DNA from: Streptococcus sp. Marseille-P6264
GTDB taxonomy: Bacteria; Bacillota; Bacilli; Lactobacillales; Streptococcaceae
Direction of reading: 5' to 3'
Assembly (NCBI RefSeq): GCF_902460355.1
Contig: NZ_CABPTO010000003.1
Location: 124,001-188,000, forward strand
Length of the DNA: 64,000 bases
Shown: in pieces, positions 34,443 to 43,747 of the stretch
How positions within the stretch are numbered: position 1 is the stretch's first letter
Layout: each line of letters opens with the position of its first letter
Program-made: the position numbers and the translations under genes
Notes under the pieces: model-generated
Told to the model about the DNA's origin: nothing
The model's database searches: none
The model's input: only the letters and a program-made list of their open reading frames with translations

Positions 34443-34900
34443 TTGCTAAGGAATTTGAAGATTATCTGCTGCAACATGAAGACACTTTTTTGACACCTGG
34501 GGAGAATCTAGCGGTCATGATTGACACGCACAATGTGGATCATGCCATTCTCTTGCTTAGTCAGATGACTTATTCACGCATTCCAGTGGTGACTGCGGAG
34601 AAAAGGTTCGTTGGCACTATTTCTCTGACGGACATCATGGCTTATCGGATGCAGCATGAGCTGGCAGAGGAAGAGTTTATGTCTATGGACATTGTCCATA
34701 TGACACGAAAGGATGGTCTAACGGTCGAGCCAGATTACAAGATTGCGGACGTTTTGCACAAGCTGGTGGATGAGTCTTTCCTGCCTGTTGTGGATAAAGA
34801 ACAACATTTTTATGGCATCATTACTAGAAAGTCGATTTTAAAAGCTGTTAACTCGTTGATGCATACCTTCACGAGTCAGTATGAGATTTCCAAAAAATGA
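34439..34900 (+). CDS. cbpB: CBS-pair protein, cyclic-di-AMP-binding CbpB type
   Basis: 153 residues composed of two CBS motifs, about 10-65 (LAVMIDTHNVDHAILLLSQM) and 75-140 (HMTRKDGLTVEPDYKIADVL). The protein matches the CbpB family, whose Listeria and streptococcal members bind cyclic di-AMP and, when free, signal to Rel-type alarmone synthesis. The ligand here is inferred from the family. It overlaps the flanking genes by four bases on each side (ATGA), as part of the murI-scpAB operon. Confidence 0.8.
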   Translation: MIAKEFEDYLLQHEDTFLTPGENLAVMIDTHNVDHAILLLSQMTYSRIPVVTAEKRFVGTISLTDIMAYRMQHELAEEEFMSMDIVHMTRKDGLTVEPDYKIADVLHKLVDESFLPVVDKEQHFYGIITRKSILKAVNSLMHTFTSQYEISKK

Positions 34901-35628
34901 AAGAACAAATCACTCCTTTTTTAGAACAAAAAAATATCTCAGAAAATTCAAAATTAGCCTATTCTTACGATTTGGAGCAATTCGTCAATGAAATCCACAA
35001 CAAGGTGACGGAGACCAATTTGCGGATCTATCAAGCCTCTATCAAGGATTTCAAGGCGACTGTCCAGAAGCGGAAGCTATCAGCGGTCAATCAATTTCTC
35101 TACTATCTTTATGAGAACAAGTTGATTGGGGAATTTCACCGCTTGACCCTGCCCAAGGTCGCTATTTCCAAGGAAATGGAAAGCGAGCTGATGGACTTGT
35201 CAGCCTTTTGGGAAACTTCTGCGGTACCACAAGGCCGGCTGATAGCGCTCATGATTTTGGAAATGGGTCTCTTGCCAAGTGAAATCCTGCAGGTCAAGGT
35301 TGAAGATGTCAATCTTGATTTTCAGGTTTTGCGGATCGAGAAGGCTGGGCAGAAGCGAATAATAAAAATCCCTGAAAGTCTGACGGATGAGTTAGGTGAC
35401 TATTTGACAGGGACTTATTTATTTGAAAAGAATGGCAAGTCCTATTCACGCCAATGGGGCTTTCGCCAGCTGGAGGCTTTCTTGATCGAGCAGGGACAGG
35501 CCAGCTTGTCAGCCCAAAGCCTGCGTGAGCAATTTATCCTGCGCCAGCGGGAAAAGGGTGTCGGCATCTATGATATTGCTCGTGATCTGGGCTTGAAGAC
35601 AGTCATTACATTAGAAAAATACAGATAA
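34897..35628 (+). CDS. XerD-like tyrosine recombinase family protein lacking catalytic residues
   Basis: 243 residues with an N-terminal SAM-like core-binding domain and a C-terminal recombinase fold. The terminal tyrosine (Y242, LEKYR) is kept. The first arginine box reads MGLLPSEIL instead of the usual G-L-R-x-S-E, and the H-x-x-R box reads SLREQFIL. It should therefore be inactive or altered as a recombinase. This degenerate XerD-like protein is typical of streptococci in front of scpA, where it may have a chromosome-structure role. It is distinct from XerS, which acts at the chromosome dimer site. Confidence 0.85.
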   Translation: MKEQITPFLEQKNISENSKLAYSYDLEQFVNEIHNKVTETNLRIYQASIKDFKATVQKRKLSAVNQFLYYLYENKLIGEFHRLTLPKVAISKEMESELMDLSAFWETSAVPQGRLIALMILEMGLLPSEILQVKVEDVNLDFQVLRIEKAGQKRIIKIPESLTDELGDYLTGTYLFEKNGKSYSRQWGFRQLEAFLIEQGQASLSAQSLREQFILRQREKGVGIYDIARDLGLKTVITLEKYR

Positions 35629-35630
35629 GA

Positions 35631-36341
35631 ATGGATATCAAGTTAAAAGATTTTGAGGGGCCGCTGGACTTGCTGCTCCACCTCGTATCCAAGTATCAGA
35701 TGGATATTTACGATGTGCCCATTACCGAGGTCATCGAGCAATATCTGGCTTATGTGTCTACTCTGCAGGCCATGCGGCTGGAAGTGACAGGGGAATACAT
35801 GGTCATGGCCAGTCAGCTCATGTTGATCAAGAGTCGCAAGCTCTTGCCCAAGGTGGTAGATCAGGTGGATCTAGAGGACGATCTGGAGCAGGACTTGCTG
35901 AGTCAGATTGAGGAATATCGGAAGTTTAAGCTACTGGGCCAAAAGCTGTCCCTCCAGCATGAGGACCGGGCTCTTTACTACTCCAAACCCAAGCTGGAAT
36001 TGGTCTATGAAGACGCTGAACTTTTGCACGACAAGACAGCTGTTGATCTCTATTTAGCTTTTTCCAAGGTGATGACCAAGAAGCAGGAGGAGTTTTCTAA
36101 GAGTCACACAACCATTGTGCGAGATGAGTATAAGATCGAGGACATGATGGAAGTAGTGCGCCAGCGCTGTCAGGCTCAAAAACGCCTTGCCCTGCAGGAT
36201 ATTTTTGCAGAAACCAAAGACATGAATGAAGTGATTACGCTCTTTTTAGCAACCTTGGAGTTAGTCAAGGTGCAAGAAGTACAGGTCATTCAGGAGGAAA
36301 ACTTTGGAAATATTTATTTAGTAGGAAGAAAGAATGAGTAA
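35631..36341 (+). CDS. scpA: Segregation and condensation protein A
   Basis: 236-residue kleisin of the bacterial SMC complex. The N-terminal [20 protein letters not shown] binds the SMC neck, and the C-terminal winged helix contacts the SMC cap. The start is two bases after the XerD-like gene. The stop overlaps scpB by eight bases, coupling the two subunits. Confidence 0.96.
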   Translation: MDIKLKDFEGPLDLLLHLVSKYQMDIYDVPITEVIEQYLAYVSTLQAMRLEVTGEYMVMASQLMLIKSRKLLPKVVDQVDLEDDLEQDLLSQIEEYRKFKLLGQKLSLQHEDRALYYSKPKLELVYEDAELLHDKTAVDLYLAFSKVMTKKQEEFSKSHTTIVRDEYKIEDMMEVVRQRCQAQKRLALQDIFAETKDMNEVITLFLATLELVKVQEVQVIQEENFGNIYLVGRKNE

Positions 36342-36879
36342 ATTAGCAGAGATTGAAGCCCTGCTTTTTGTGGCGGGGGAAGACGGTCTGAAAGTCCATC
36401 AGCTATCAGAAACCCTTTCCTTGCCGCCGACTGGTGTCATCCAGAGTTTGGAAAAATTAGCGGAGAACTATCAAGTAAATCCCGACTCCAGCTTGACCTT
36501 GCTGGAAACGTCAAAGACCTATAAGTTGGTCACTAAGCCTGAATTTGCTGAGATTTTACGAGAGTATTCGCGGGCGCCGATTAACCAGAGCTTATCCCGT
36601 GCTGCACTGGAAACCTTGTCGATCATTGCTTACAAGCAGCCCATTACAAGGGTGGAGATCGATGATATTCGTGGGGTCAATTCCAGCGGAGCGATTTCGA
36701 AGTTATTAGCCTTTGAGCTGATTCGGGAAGATGGCAAGAAGGAAGTCATCGGACGCCCCAATCTCTATGTGACGACGGATTATTTTCTGGACTATATGGG
36801 TATCAACCATTTGGATGAATTGCCGATTGTGGACGAAGCGGAGCTCATTGCTGAGGAAAGTCAACTTTTCGGAGAGTGA
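36334..36879 (+). CDS. scpB: Segregation and condensation protein B
   Basis: 181 residues forming two winged helices. Family pieces are [14 protein letters not shown] at the start and [20 protein letters not shown] near residue 88, with [14 protein letters not shown] following. It dimerises and binds ScpA in the SMC-ScpAB condensin. It is in the murI-yidD gene run, but a 133-base gap separates it from rluB. Confidence 0.96.
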   Translation: MSKLAEIEALLFVAGEDGLKVHQLSETLSLPPTGVIQSLEKLAENYQVNPDSSLTLLETSKTYKLVTKPEFAEILREYSRAPINQSLSRAALETLSIIAYKQPITRVEIDDIRGVNSSGAISKLLAFELIREDGKKEVIGRPNLYVTTDYFLDYMGINHLDELPIVDEAELIAEESQLFGE

Positions 36880-37012
36880 CAAGTTCATCCTATAAGGGAC
36901 GTTTTCTGAACGATCCCAAGCCTTGAGGGAGGCACTGCTTCCCCTATTTGCCATTTTTCCAGCTGTTAAAGTTGTGAAAATGGTCTTTGTATCTTGTGAA
37001 AGGACAATATCG
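36880..37012. other. Gap between scpB and rluB
   Basis: 133 bases without a convincing gene. GAGGGAGGCA and TGCTTCCCC form a short imperfect pairing at about 36926-36945. There is no T-run and no clear promoter, so transcription probably continues into rluB. Confidence 0.4.
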
Positions 37013-37744
37013 ATGAGAATCAATAAATACATTGCCCATGCGGGAATTGCCAGCCGGAGAAAGGCTGAGGAGCTGATCAAGCAGGGGCTAGTGACCGTAA
37101 ATGGGCAGGTGGTGCGTGAGCTAGCGACTACCATCAAGTCGGGCGACCGAGTAGAAGTGGAAGGCCAGCCCATTTACAATGAGGAAAAGGTCTACTACCT
37201 GCTCAACAAACCGCGCGGGGTGATTTCCAGCGTGACCGATGACAAGGGGCGCAAAACAGTCGTTGATTTGCTGCCGCAGGTTAAGGAGCGGATTTATCCC
37301 GTTGGCCGACTAGACTGGGATACTTCTGGTGCCTTGATTTTGACCAATGACGGTGACTTCACGGATGAAATGATTCACCCGCGAAATGAAATTGACAAGG
37401 TCTATGTAGCGCGTGTCAAGGGTGTGGCCAATAAGGAAGTTCTGCGTCCGCTGACCCGCGGTCTGGTCATTGAGGGCAAGAAAACCAAGCCAGCTGTCTA
37501 TGAGATCCTCAAGGTCGATCCCGTAAAGAATCGCTCGGTTGTTCAGTTGACCATCCACGAAGGGCGTAATCATCAGGTCAAGAAGATGTTTGAAGCGGTG
37601 GGGCTGCCAGTGGACAAGCTTTCACGGACTCAGTTTGGACATCTGGATTTGACTGGCCTCAAGCCAGGTGAAGCACGTCGATTGAGTAAAAAGGAAGTCA
37701 GCCAGTTGCATAATTTGGCTGTGACCAAGACTAAGAAAAAATGA
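37013..37744 (+). CDS. rluB: 23S rRNA pseudouridine synthase RluB family
   Basis: 243 residues. An N-terminal S4 RNA-binding domain ([20 protein letters not shown]) is followed by the RsuA/RluB catalytic domain, with the aspartate in [19 protein letters not shown]. The C-terminal [15 protein letters not shown] is the family signature. I start at 37013, after GAAAGGACAATATCG; the frame is open to 36923 without similarity. It overlaps yidD by four bases. Confidence 0.93.
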   Translation: MRINKYIAHAGIASRRKAEELIKQGLVTVNGQVVRELATTIKSGDRVEVEGQPIYNEEKVYYLLNKPRGVISSVTDDKGRKTVVDLLPQVKERIYPVGRLDWDTSGALILTNDGDFTDEMIHPRNEIDKVYVARVKGVANKEVLRPLTRGLVIEGKKTKPAVYEILKVDPVKNRSVVQLTIHEGRNHQVKKMFEAVGLPVDKLSRTQFGHLDLTGLKPGEARRLSKKEVSQLHNLAVTKTKKK

Positions 37745-38001
37745 TTAAGAAAATCTTGATAGCGCCGGTTCGATTTTACCAGCGCTTTATTTCCCCTGCC
37801 TTTCCGCCTTCCTGCCGTTTTCGGCCGACCTGTTCCAATTACATGATTGAAGCCATCGAAAAACACGGAGCCAAGGGGGTGCTGATGGGCTTGGCCAGAA
37901 TTGGTCGCTGCCATCCTTGGTCTAAGGAAGGGGACGATCCAGTGCCAGACCATTTTAGTCTTCGGCGAAATGACTCTAAAACAGACTTCGAACGGAAATA
38001 G
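37741..38001 (+). CDS. yidD: Membrane protein insertion efficiency factor YidD
   Basis: 86 residues with the conserved [33 protein letters not shown] and [10 protein letters not shown] motifs. Its small size and amphipathic N-terminus fit a membrane-surface helper of the YidC insertase. It is the last gene of the murI run, with a terminator at 37990. Confidence 0.94.
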   Translation: MIKKILIAPVRFYQRFISPAFPPSCRFRPTCSNYMIEAIEKHGAKGVLMGLARIGRCHPWSKEGDDPVPDHFSLRRNDSKTDFERK

Positions 38002-38018
38002 CCTTGTTTCCGTTTTTT
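37990..38018 (+). terminator. Terminator of the murI-yidD operon
   Basis: GAACGGAAA-TAGCCTTG-TTTCCGTTTTTT, overlapping the yidD stop codon region. Confidence 0.88.
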
Positions 38019-38019
38019 G

Positions 38020-38844
38020 CTAGAGATAAATTGTAAAATATAGTGCAACAAAAAAACTCATAGCGTTTCATTAGTGTAAACTGTAAGTAACCACACAAAC
38101 AGAACCCGAGGAAAAACTATGAGCTACTCCCATCTTACCATAACCGACCGAATAAAGATAGAAACCTACTTGGAATTAGGTTTGAAACCTTGCCAAATTG
38201 CAAGTAAACTTGGCGTCCATAAGTCTACCATTTCAAGAGAGTTAAGACGATGCCAAAATGGTTATTCTGCAGCCTTAGCACAGGAAGAGTACGACCACAG
38301 GGCTAAGCAAAAAGGTCGGAAGTCTCGTTTGACACCAAAGTTGAAAAAGGAAATTGAGAACGGCTTAAAATCCTCCTGGTTCCTGAACAGAACGTCCTAA
38401 AGAGGTCCGGAATCGTGAAACTTTTGGCCACTGGGAGCTTGATACTGTGGTGTCTTCCAGAGGCAAAAGCAAGGGGTGTTTGGCTACCTTTCTGGAGCGA
38501 AAAACGGGCTTTTACTTAGCTTTCAAGATACCAGACAGGACAGCCAAAGCCATGTTTTCAGCCATCGAACGATTTTGTAGGCTATTTCCAAAAGAGGCTC
38601 TTAAAACCTTCACTTCAGACAGGGAAAAAGAGTTTGCCTGCTATCCTATGGTAGAAAACTTAGGAATTTCCTTTTTCTTTAAGAAAACAGATTTAGCCAC
38701 TATCTCTGATGAGGATTTGAACAAGGCTTTATATGATATCAATCACCGACCACGAAAATGTTTAGCTTACAGAACTGCTTGTGAAGCTCTAGTAGTGGAT
38801 GAGTTCAAGTAAATGTTGCACTTATTCTTGCAAATTATCTAGAG
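38020..38844 (+). mobile_element. Decayed IS30-family insertion sequence
   Basis: About 825 bp between imperfect 30-bp inverted repeats, CTAGAGATAAATTGT... at 38020-38049 and its complement at 38815-38844 (22 of 30 matching, the inner GTGCAAC identical). It contains a broken IS30 transposase. A full IS30-type element is a little over 1 kb, so a few hundred bases are missing. Insertion was between yidD and rsmD; no clear target duplication is visible. Confidence 0.85.
38119..38812 (+). pseudogene. IS30 transposase, internally deleted
   Basis: The N-terminal helix-turn-helix (MSYSHLTITDRIKIETYLEL, then CQIASKLGVHKSTISRELRR) is intact to about 38385. There, after KSSWF, a deletion shifts the frame. 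The DDE core resumes at about 38391 in another frame as RPKEVRNRETFGHWELDTVV and runs to TFTSDREKEFA. A second deletion removes the stretch normally between the second Asp and the catalytic Glu region (ISFFF joins KKTDLATISDEDLNKALYDI). The C-terminus INHRPRKCLAYRTACEAL is present. The enzyme cannot be functional. Confidence 0.9.
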
Positions 38845-38889
38845 AATAAAGTCTAGCCTTAGCAATTACTATCAGCTTTTCAATATTTT

Positions 38890-38898
38890 TGTTATAAT
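38890..38898 (+). promoter_or_regulatory. Extended -10 promoter of rsmD
   Basis: TGT-TATAAT ends seven bases before ATG 38906, predicting a leaderless rsmD message. It lies just outside the right end of the IS30 remnant, so the insertion may have replaced upstream sequence. Confidence 0.6.
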
Positions 38899-38905
38899 GT
38901 TTTTT

Positions 38906-39445
38906 ATGAGAGTTGTTTCAGGGAAGTACGGGGGCAGACCCCTCAAGACATTAGATGGTAAGACAACGCGACCTACGACAGATAAGGTCAAGGGTGCGAT
39001 TTTTAATATGATTGGGCCATATTTTGATGGCGGTCGGGTGCTGGATCTCTATGCAGGTAGCGGTAGTCTGGGGATTGAGGCGGTATCTCGTGGCATGGAT
39101 TCCGCTGTTTTGGTTGAAAAAGATCGGCGAGCACAAGCTATCGTGGCGGAAAATATTGCCATGACCAAGGAAGCGGCGCGCTTTGAACTACTCAAGATGG
39201 AGTCGAGTCGAGCCTTGGAGCAGTTGACCGGCCAGTTTGATCTGGTTCTGCTGGATCCGCCCTATGCCAAGGAGCAGATTATTGCGGATATTGAAAAAAT
39301 GGCGGAGCGCAAGCTCTTGAGCGAGGATATCATGGTTGTGTGCGAGACGGACAAGTCGGTTGATTTGCCAGAAGAAATCACAGACTTGGGTATTTGGAAG
39401 CAAAAAATATATGGAATTTCAAAGGTGACGGTCTATGTCAGATAA
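38906..39445 (+). CDS. rsmD: 16S rRNA (guanine-966 N2)-methyltransferase RsmD
   Basis: 179 residues. It begins [20 protein letters not shown], has the cofactor loop [14 protein letters not shown] near 46-59 and the N-methyltransferase motif DPPYAK. It methylates G966 of 16S rRNA in the small subunit. The in-frame ATG at 38897 lies inside the TATAAT box, so 38906 is used. The gene overlaps coaD by 11 bases. Confidence 0.95.
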   Translation: MRVVSGKYGGRPLKTLDGKTTRPTTDKVKGAIFNMIGPYFDGGRVLDLYAGSGSLGIEAVSRGMDSAVLVEKDRRAQAIVAENIAMTKEAARFELLKMESSRALEQLTGQFDLVLLDPPYAKEQIIADIEKMAERKLLSEDIMVVCETDKSVDLPEEITDLGIWKQKIYGISKVTVYVR

Positions 39446-39920
39446 AATCGGGCTCTTTACAGGGTCATTTGATCCCATTACCAATGGACATGTGGACTTG
39501 ATTGAGCGTGCCAGTCGGTTGTTTGATCGCTTGTATGTGGGCATCTTCTACAATCCTCACAAAGAAGGATTTTTTAGCATCCATGTGAAAAAAAGAATGG
39601 TTCTAGCGGCTTTGGCGCATTTGGAAAATGTGGAAGTCATCACTTCGCATGATGAATTGGCGGTTGATGTGGCAAAAAGGCTGGGTGTGACCGCTCTTGT
39701 CCGCGGCCTACGCAACGGTCAGGACTTGGACTATGAAGCTAGCCTGCATTTTTTCAATAAGGACTTAGCACCTAACTTGGAGACCATATTTCTGCTGAGT
39801 CAGCCGGCCTACCGATACATCAGTTCTTCAGCGATGCGGGAATTGATTGCTTTCCAGCAGAATCTTTCTGCCTATGTACCAGCGAGTGTGATTGAGGAGT
39901 TAGAGAAAAAAGATGAATAA
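39435..39920 (+). CDS. coaD: Phosphopantetheine adenylyltransferase
   Basis: 161-residue nucleotidyltransferase of coenzyme A synthesis, converting 4'-phosphopantetheine and ATP to dephospho-CoA. The T/HxGH motif is [14 protein letters not shown] (His18), and the ISSSAMRE segment corresponds to the ISSTxxR motif. It overlaps rsmD by 11 bases and the SepM gene by eight. Confidence 0.96.
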   Translation: MSDKIGLFTGSFDPITNGHVDLIERASRLFDRLYVGIFYNPHKEGFFSIHVKKRMVLAALAHLENVEVITSHDELAVDVAKRLGVTALVRGLRNGQDLDYEASLHFFNKDLAPNLETIFLLSQPAYRYISSSAMRELIAFQQNLSAYVPASVIEELEKKDE

Positions 39921-41010
39921 TGACATGACAAATCCAAAAACGATGACGAAGGAAGATAAACGTGGTTTAAAAGTAGTTGGTTGTGCTGGACTAGCTTCTA
40001 TTATTGTGGTCGTGCTCTTCCTTTTCTCTTTCATTGTTCCCCTGCCTTACTACATTGAGGTGCCTGGAGGCGCAGAAGACATTCGGAAGGTTCTAATTGT
40101 AGATGGAAAAGAAGATCAGGCACCGGGTTCCTACAATTTTGTAACTGTTGGGATCCAGCATGCGACCTTTGCCCATCTGGTCTACGCTTGGCTGACGCCT
40201 TTTACGGATATTTATTCGGCTCAGGATATGACAGGTGGCTCGAGTGATGCTGAGTATATGCGCATCAACCAATTTTATATGGAAACGTCGCAGAATATGG
40301 CCAAATACCAAGGTCTCAAAGCCGCAGGAAAAGACATCAAGATGAACTATCTGGGTGTGTATGTTCTGAAAGTAGCTCCGAATTCGACCTTTAAAGGGAT
40401 TTTGAATATTGCGGATACGGTGACGGGAGTCAATGACAAGACCTTTGAAAGCTCGGAAGACTTGGTCAAATATGTCAATTCTCAGGCTCTGGGCGATAGT
40501 GTCAAAGTGACCTACGAGGAAGATGGAAAGACCAAGACGGCGACGGGGAAAATCATCAAGCTGGAAAATGGCAAAAACGGAATTGGCATTAGTTTGATTG
40601 ACCGCACGGAAGTCAACAGCAGTGTTCCGATTGAATTTTCGACCGAAGGCATCGGTGGTCCCAGTGCTGGCCTCATGTTTAGCCTAGCCATCTATACTCA
40701 GCTGGCCAATCCAGACCTGCGAGACGGCCGCGTAATTGCGGGGACGGGTAGCATTGACAGAGAAGGCAAGGTTGGAGATATTGGTGGGATTGACAAAAAA
40801 GTCGTCTCTGCGGCCAAGATCGGAGCGACAATTTTCTTTGCTCCTGATAATCCTGTCAGCGAGGAAGAAAAAAAGGCTAATCCTAAAGCCAAGACCAACT
40901 ATGAAACGGCGCTTGAAGCAGCCAAGGGAATCAAAACGGATATGAAAATCGTGCCGGTTAAAACCCTTCAGGACGCAATTGATTATTTAGAAAAAACCAA
41001 AAAATCTTAG
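39913..41010 (+). CDS. sepM: SepM-type PDZ-Lon serine protease
   Basis: 365 residues. A short cytoplasmic N-terminus and one membrane segment (about 25-48) are followed by an extracellular PDZ domain (about 130-215) and a Lon-like proteolytic domain. The nucleophile is Ser251 in [13 protein letters not shown], and the lysine is in DKK (295-296), about 45 residues later as in Lon. S. mutans SepM trims the competence pheromone CSP outside the cell. Processing of a peptide signal is therefore plausible here, but the substrate is not shown. It overlaps coaD by eight bases. Confidence 0.88.
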   Translation: MNNDMTNPKTMTKEDKRGLKVVGCAGLASIIVVVLFLFSFIVPLPYYIEVPGGAEDIRKVLIVDGKEDQAPGSYNFVTVGIQHATFAHLVYAWLTPFTDIYSAQDMTGGSSDAEYMRINQFYMETSQNMAKYQGLKAAGKDIKMNYLGVYVLKVAPNSTFKGILNIADTVTGVNDKTFESSEDLVKYVNSQALGDSVKVTYEEDGKTKTATGKIIKLENGKNGIGISLIDRTEVNSSVPIEFSTEGIGGPSAGLMFSLAIYTQLANPDLRDGRVIAGTGSIDREGKVGDIGGIDKKVVSAAKIGATIFFAPDNPVSEEEKKANPKAKTNYETALEAAKGIKTDMKIVPVKTLQDAIDYLEKTKKS

Positions 41011-41027
41011 TTTCGGCTAAGATTTTT
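40999..41027 (+). terminator. sepM terminator
   Basis: AAAAATCTTAG-TTTCGG-CTAAGATTTTT, beginning within the last codons. Confidence 0.9.
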
Positions 41028-41172
41028 GTCTTTTAGAGACGAACGAAGGGTGTTGTTTATTAAATCGTCTGACTTTTTACAGAAAGATCTTTTTCTTCTG
41101 AAAAAATATAAATTCCCCTTTTTTTGTGATAAAATAATATGAAGTAAGATAGATGAATGACAAAGGATAGGT

Positions 41173-41736
41173 ATGCGTAAAGAGATTTCACCTGAGTTGT
41201 ATAATTACAATAAATTCCCCGGCCCAGAATTTAAGCAAATGGGCAGCAAGATAGTTGCAGAAAAATTTGAGTTTGAATTGGTGGAGAATTATAAAGAGGC
41301 CTTTGACTTGACGGCCTTTCACCAACGCTTTTCAGAAATTCTGAATAAATTTGACTATATTGTCGGCGATTGGGGTAATGAACAGTTGCGATTGCGCGGT
41401 TTTTATCGGGATGAGAAAGCCAAGGAAAATGCAGAGAAAATCAGCCGTTTGCAAGACTATTTGCTAGAGTATTGTAATTATGGCTGCGCCTATTTTGTTT
41501 TGGAAAATGCTCAGCCAAGACGGGCCGCCTTTGACAAAAAATCCCACCATAAGAGAAAATCGGATGGCAAAAAACATCCAGAAATTTCTAGGGAACGTGG
41601 CTCTAAAAAAACGAAGGACGATCAGCAAAAACATCGTCCAAAGGCAAATAAGAACAAACAACAGAAACAAGGCAAACAGGCAAAGCAAGTAGCATCTAGC
41701 CAATCGCAGCGCCATTTTGTCATTCGTCAGAAATAA
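41173..41736 (+). CDS. YutD-like protein with basic tail
   Basis: 187 residues. Residues 1-115 match the YutD family (KFEFELVENYKEAFDLTAFH, then KFDYIVGDWGNEQLRLRGFY). The last 70 are low-complexity and rich in Lys, Gln, Asn and His, likely disordered and nucleic-acid binding. The family's role is unknown. AGGATAGGT precedes the ATG, and TGATAAAAT at about 41128-41136 may be its promoter. rlmN follows after nine bases, so they form an operon. Confidence 0.82.
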   Translation: MRKEISPELYNYNKFPGPEFKQMGSKIVAEKFEFELVENYKEAFDLTAFHQRFSEILNKFDYIVGDWGNEQLRLRGFYRDEKAKENAEKISRLQDYLLEYCNYGCAYFVLENAQPRRAAFDKKSHHKRKSDGKKHPEISRERGSKKTKDDQQKHRPKANKNKQQKQGKQAKQVASSQSQRHFVIRQK

Positions 41737-41745
41737 AGGAGAAAC

Positions 41746-42834
41746 ATGAAACCATCGATTTATAGCTTAACGCGAGAAGAAATGATTGAATGGGCGGAAG
41801 CTCAGGGAGAAAAGAAATTCCGTGCTAGCCAGATTTGGGAGTGGCTCTACCGCAAGCGTGTCCAGTCGTTTGAGGAGATGACCAACCTGTCCAAGGAACT
41901 GATTGCCAAGCTCAATGATCAGTTTGTTGTTAATCCGCTTAAACAGCGTATTGTCCAAGAGTCTGCTGACGGTACGGTCAAGTACCTCTTTGAGCTGCCG
42001 GATGGTATGCTGATTGAGACCGTACTCATGCGCCAGCACTATGGACTTTCTGTCTGTGTGACCACCCAAGTTGGCTGCAATATTGGCTGTACCTTCTGTG
42101 CTTCTGGCTTGATAAAAAAGCAACGCGACCTTAATAATGGTGAGATTGTTGCGCAGATTATGCTGGTGCAGAAGTATTTTGACGAGCGTGGTCAGGACGA
42201 GCGGGTCAGCCACATCGTGGTTATGGGAATCGGCGAGCCTTTCGATAATTATAAGAATGTCTTGAAGTTTGTCCGGACGGTCAATGATGATAAAGGTCTG
42301 GCCATCGGTGCCCGCCATATCACGGTTTCAACTTCAGGTCTGGCTCATAAGATTCGCGACTTTGCCAATGAAGGCGTGCAGGTCAATCTGGCTGTTTCAC
42401 TGCACGCACCTAACAATGAACTACGTTCTAGTATCATGAAAATCAACCGTGCCTTTCCGATTGAGAAGCTCTTTGCAGCCATTGAATATTATATCGAAAC
42501 CACCAACCGCCGGGTGACCTTTGAATACATCATGCTCAATGAAGTCAATGACGGGGTAGAGCAGGCCAAGGAACTGGCTGAGTTGCTCAAGAACATTAAG
42601 AAACTGTCTTATGTCAATCTCATTCCTTACAACCCCGTTAGCGAGCACGACCAATATAGCCGCAGTCCCAAAGAGCGCGTGATGGCCTTCTACGATACCC
42701 TCAAGAAAAATGGAGTCAACTGTGTGGTTCGTCAGGAACATGGTACAGATATTGATGCAGCCTGCGGCCAGCTGCGTTCTAATACTATGAAGCGTGATCG
42801 CGAGAAAGCATTGGTAGAAAATGTTCAGCCTTAA
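41746..42834 (+). CDS. rlmN: Dual-specificity RNA methyltransferase RlmN
   Basis: 362-residue radical SAM enzyme making 2-methyladenosine at A2503 of 23S rRNA and A37 of some tRNAs. The cluster cysteines are Cys111, Cys115 and Cys118 in GCNIGCTFC. The catalytic cysteine lies in the C-terminal [23 protein letters not shown] precedes the ATG. It overlaps the vanZ-like gene by 14 bases. Confidence 0.97.
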   Translation: MKPSIYSLTREEMIEWAEAQGEKKFRASQIWEWLYRKRVQSFEEMTNLSKELIAKLNDQFVVNPLKQRIVQESADGTVKYLFELPDGMLIETVLMRQHYGLSVCVTTQVGCNIGCTFCASGLIKKQRDLNNGEIVAQIMLVQKYFDERGQDERVSHIVVMGIGEPFDNYKNVLKFVRTVNDDKGLAIGARHITVSTSGLAHKIRDFANEGVQVNLAVSLHAPNNELRSSIMKINRAFPIEKLFAAIEYYIETTNRRVTFEYIMLNEVNDGVEQAKELAELLKNIKKLSYVNLIPYNPVSEHDQYSRSPKERVMAFYDTLKKNGVNCVVRQEHGTDIDAACGQLRSNTMKRDREKALVENVQP

Positions 42835-43336
42835 GAACTATCTGACTTCAGACGGTGAGCTAACAGCCAAAGGGCGGAAATTGCTGGTAGGGGGAAGCTG
42901 GCTCTATTTCTTGATGCTTTGCGTTCTGTGCTTTATTCCTCAGGTTCCAGAGCCAGGAATGGAAACGCCGGGAATCCAGTACTTTGGCCGAGTAGTAGTT
43001 CTCTTGGTTCCTTTTAACTCCTTTGTCAATATTGGTGAAATTACTTCTTGGATCCAGCTGGTCAAGGTTTTTGTCCAAAATTTGGCCAATATCTTTTTGC
43101 TATCTCCATTGATTTTTCAATTGCTTTGGCTCTTTCCTAAACTGCGGAGTACCAAGAAAGTTGTCTGGCTGAGCTTTGGGATGAGCTTGTCCATCGAAAT
43201 GACTCAGATTCTGCTGGATCTTCTTATCAACGCCAACCGAGTCTTTGAGATTGATGATCTCTGGACCAATACTTTGGGTGGTTATCTAGCTTGGCGGGCA
43301 TTTCAGCTTGGTCAGAAAATCTGGAAAAATCATTAA
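42821..43336 (+). CDS. VanZ-family membrane protein
   Basis: 171 residues with four hydrophobic segments and the VanZ pattern: a polar loop with RVVVLLVPF and the C-terminal [32 protein letters not shown]. The role of the family is not settled; the namesake increases teicoplanin resistance. It starts within rlmN (14-base overlap), so it is co-translated. Confidence 0.85.
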   Translation: MFSLKNYLTSDGELTAKGRKLLVGGSWLYFLMLCVLCFIPQVPEPGMETPGIQYFGRVVVLLVPFNSFVNIGEITSWIQLVKVFVQNLANIFLLSPLIFQLLWLFPKLRSTKKVVWLSFGMSLSIEMTQILLDLLINANRVFEIDDLWTNTLGGYLAWRAFQLGQKIWKNH

Positions 43337-43424
43337 GAGGACGCTTTCAAGATGGATTAGCCAAGGAAATGTTCGGATTTTATGGAATTTTTTATAAAAA
43401 ATGATTCTTTTTCTGTTTTTTCTC

Positions 43425-43453
43425 TTGACAAAAGACTTTAGAAGCTTTATAAT
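43425..43453 (+). promoter_or_regulatory. Strong promoter of the first Trp T-box
   Basis: TTGACA and TATAAT with a 17-base spacer, a full consensus promoter. The start would be near 43460. Confidence 0.93.
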
Positions 43454-43459
43454 TTTAGA

Positions 43460-43718
43460 CAATCATCAGAAAAGTAATAATTTTTCTACTTTCAGGGAGC
43501 CTGTGGTTGGTGGAAACAGGTAGTGGAAGGTTATGAAGTGGGCTGATGCAAAAAAATGAATTTGAAACAATAAAAATTCGGTGAGCACACCTTACAGTGC
43601 GACTTGTTGTTAGACAAGGCAGAGATATGGAGGCAGTCTATACTTTTTCCATAATTGAGGTGGCACCGCGATTTTACGCCCTCACACAGAGTTTTTCTGT
43701 GTGTGGGCTTTTGTTTTG
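43460..43718 (+). promoter_or_regulatory. Tryptophan T-box riboswitch 1
   Basis: The leader holds GTGGGCTGATGC with TGG as the specifier codon near 43539, the T-box AATTGAGGTGGCACCGCG at about 43656-43673, and the terminator stem GCCCTCACACAG/CTGTGTGTGGGC with a T-rich run. Uncharged tRNA-Trp should allow read-through into the stand-alone trpB and perhaps on into the operon. Confidence 0.94.
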
Positions 43719-43747
43719 CTTGAAAATAAAGAAATGAGGCAATTAAG

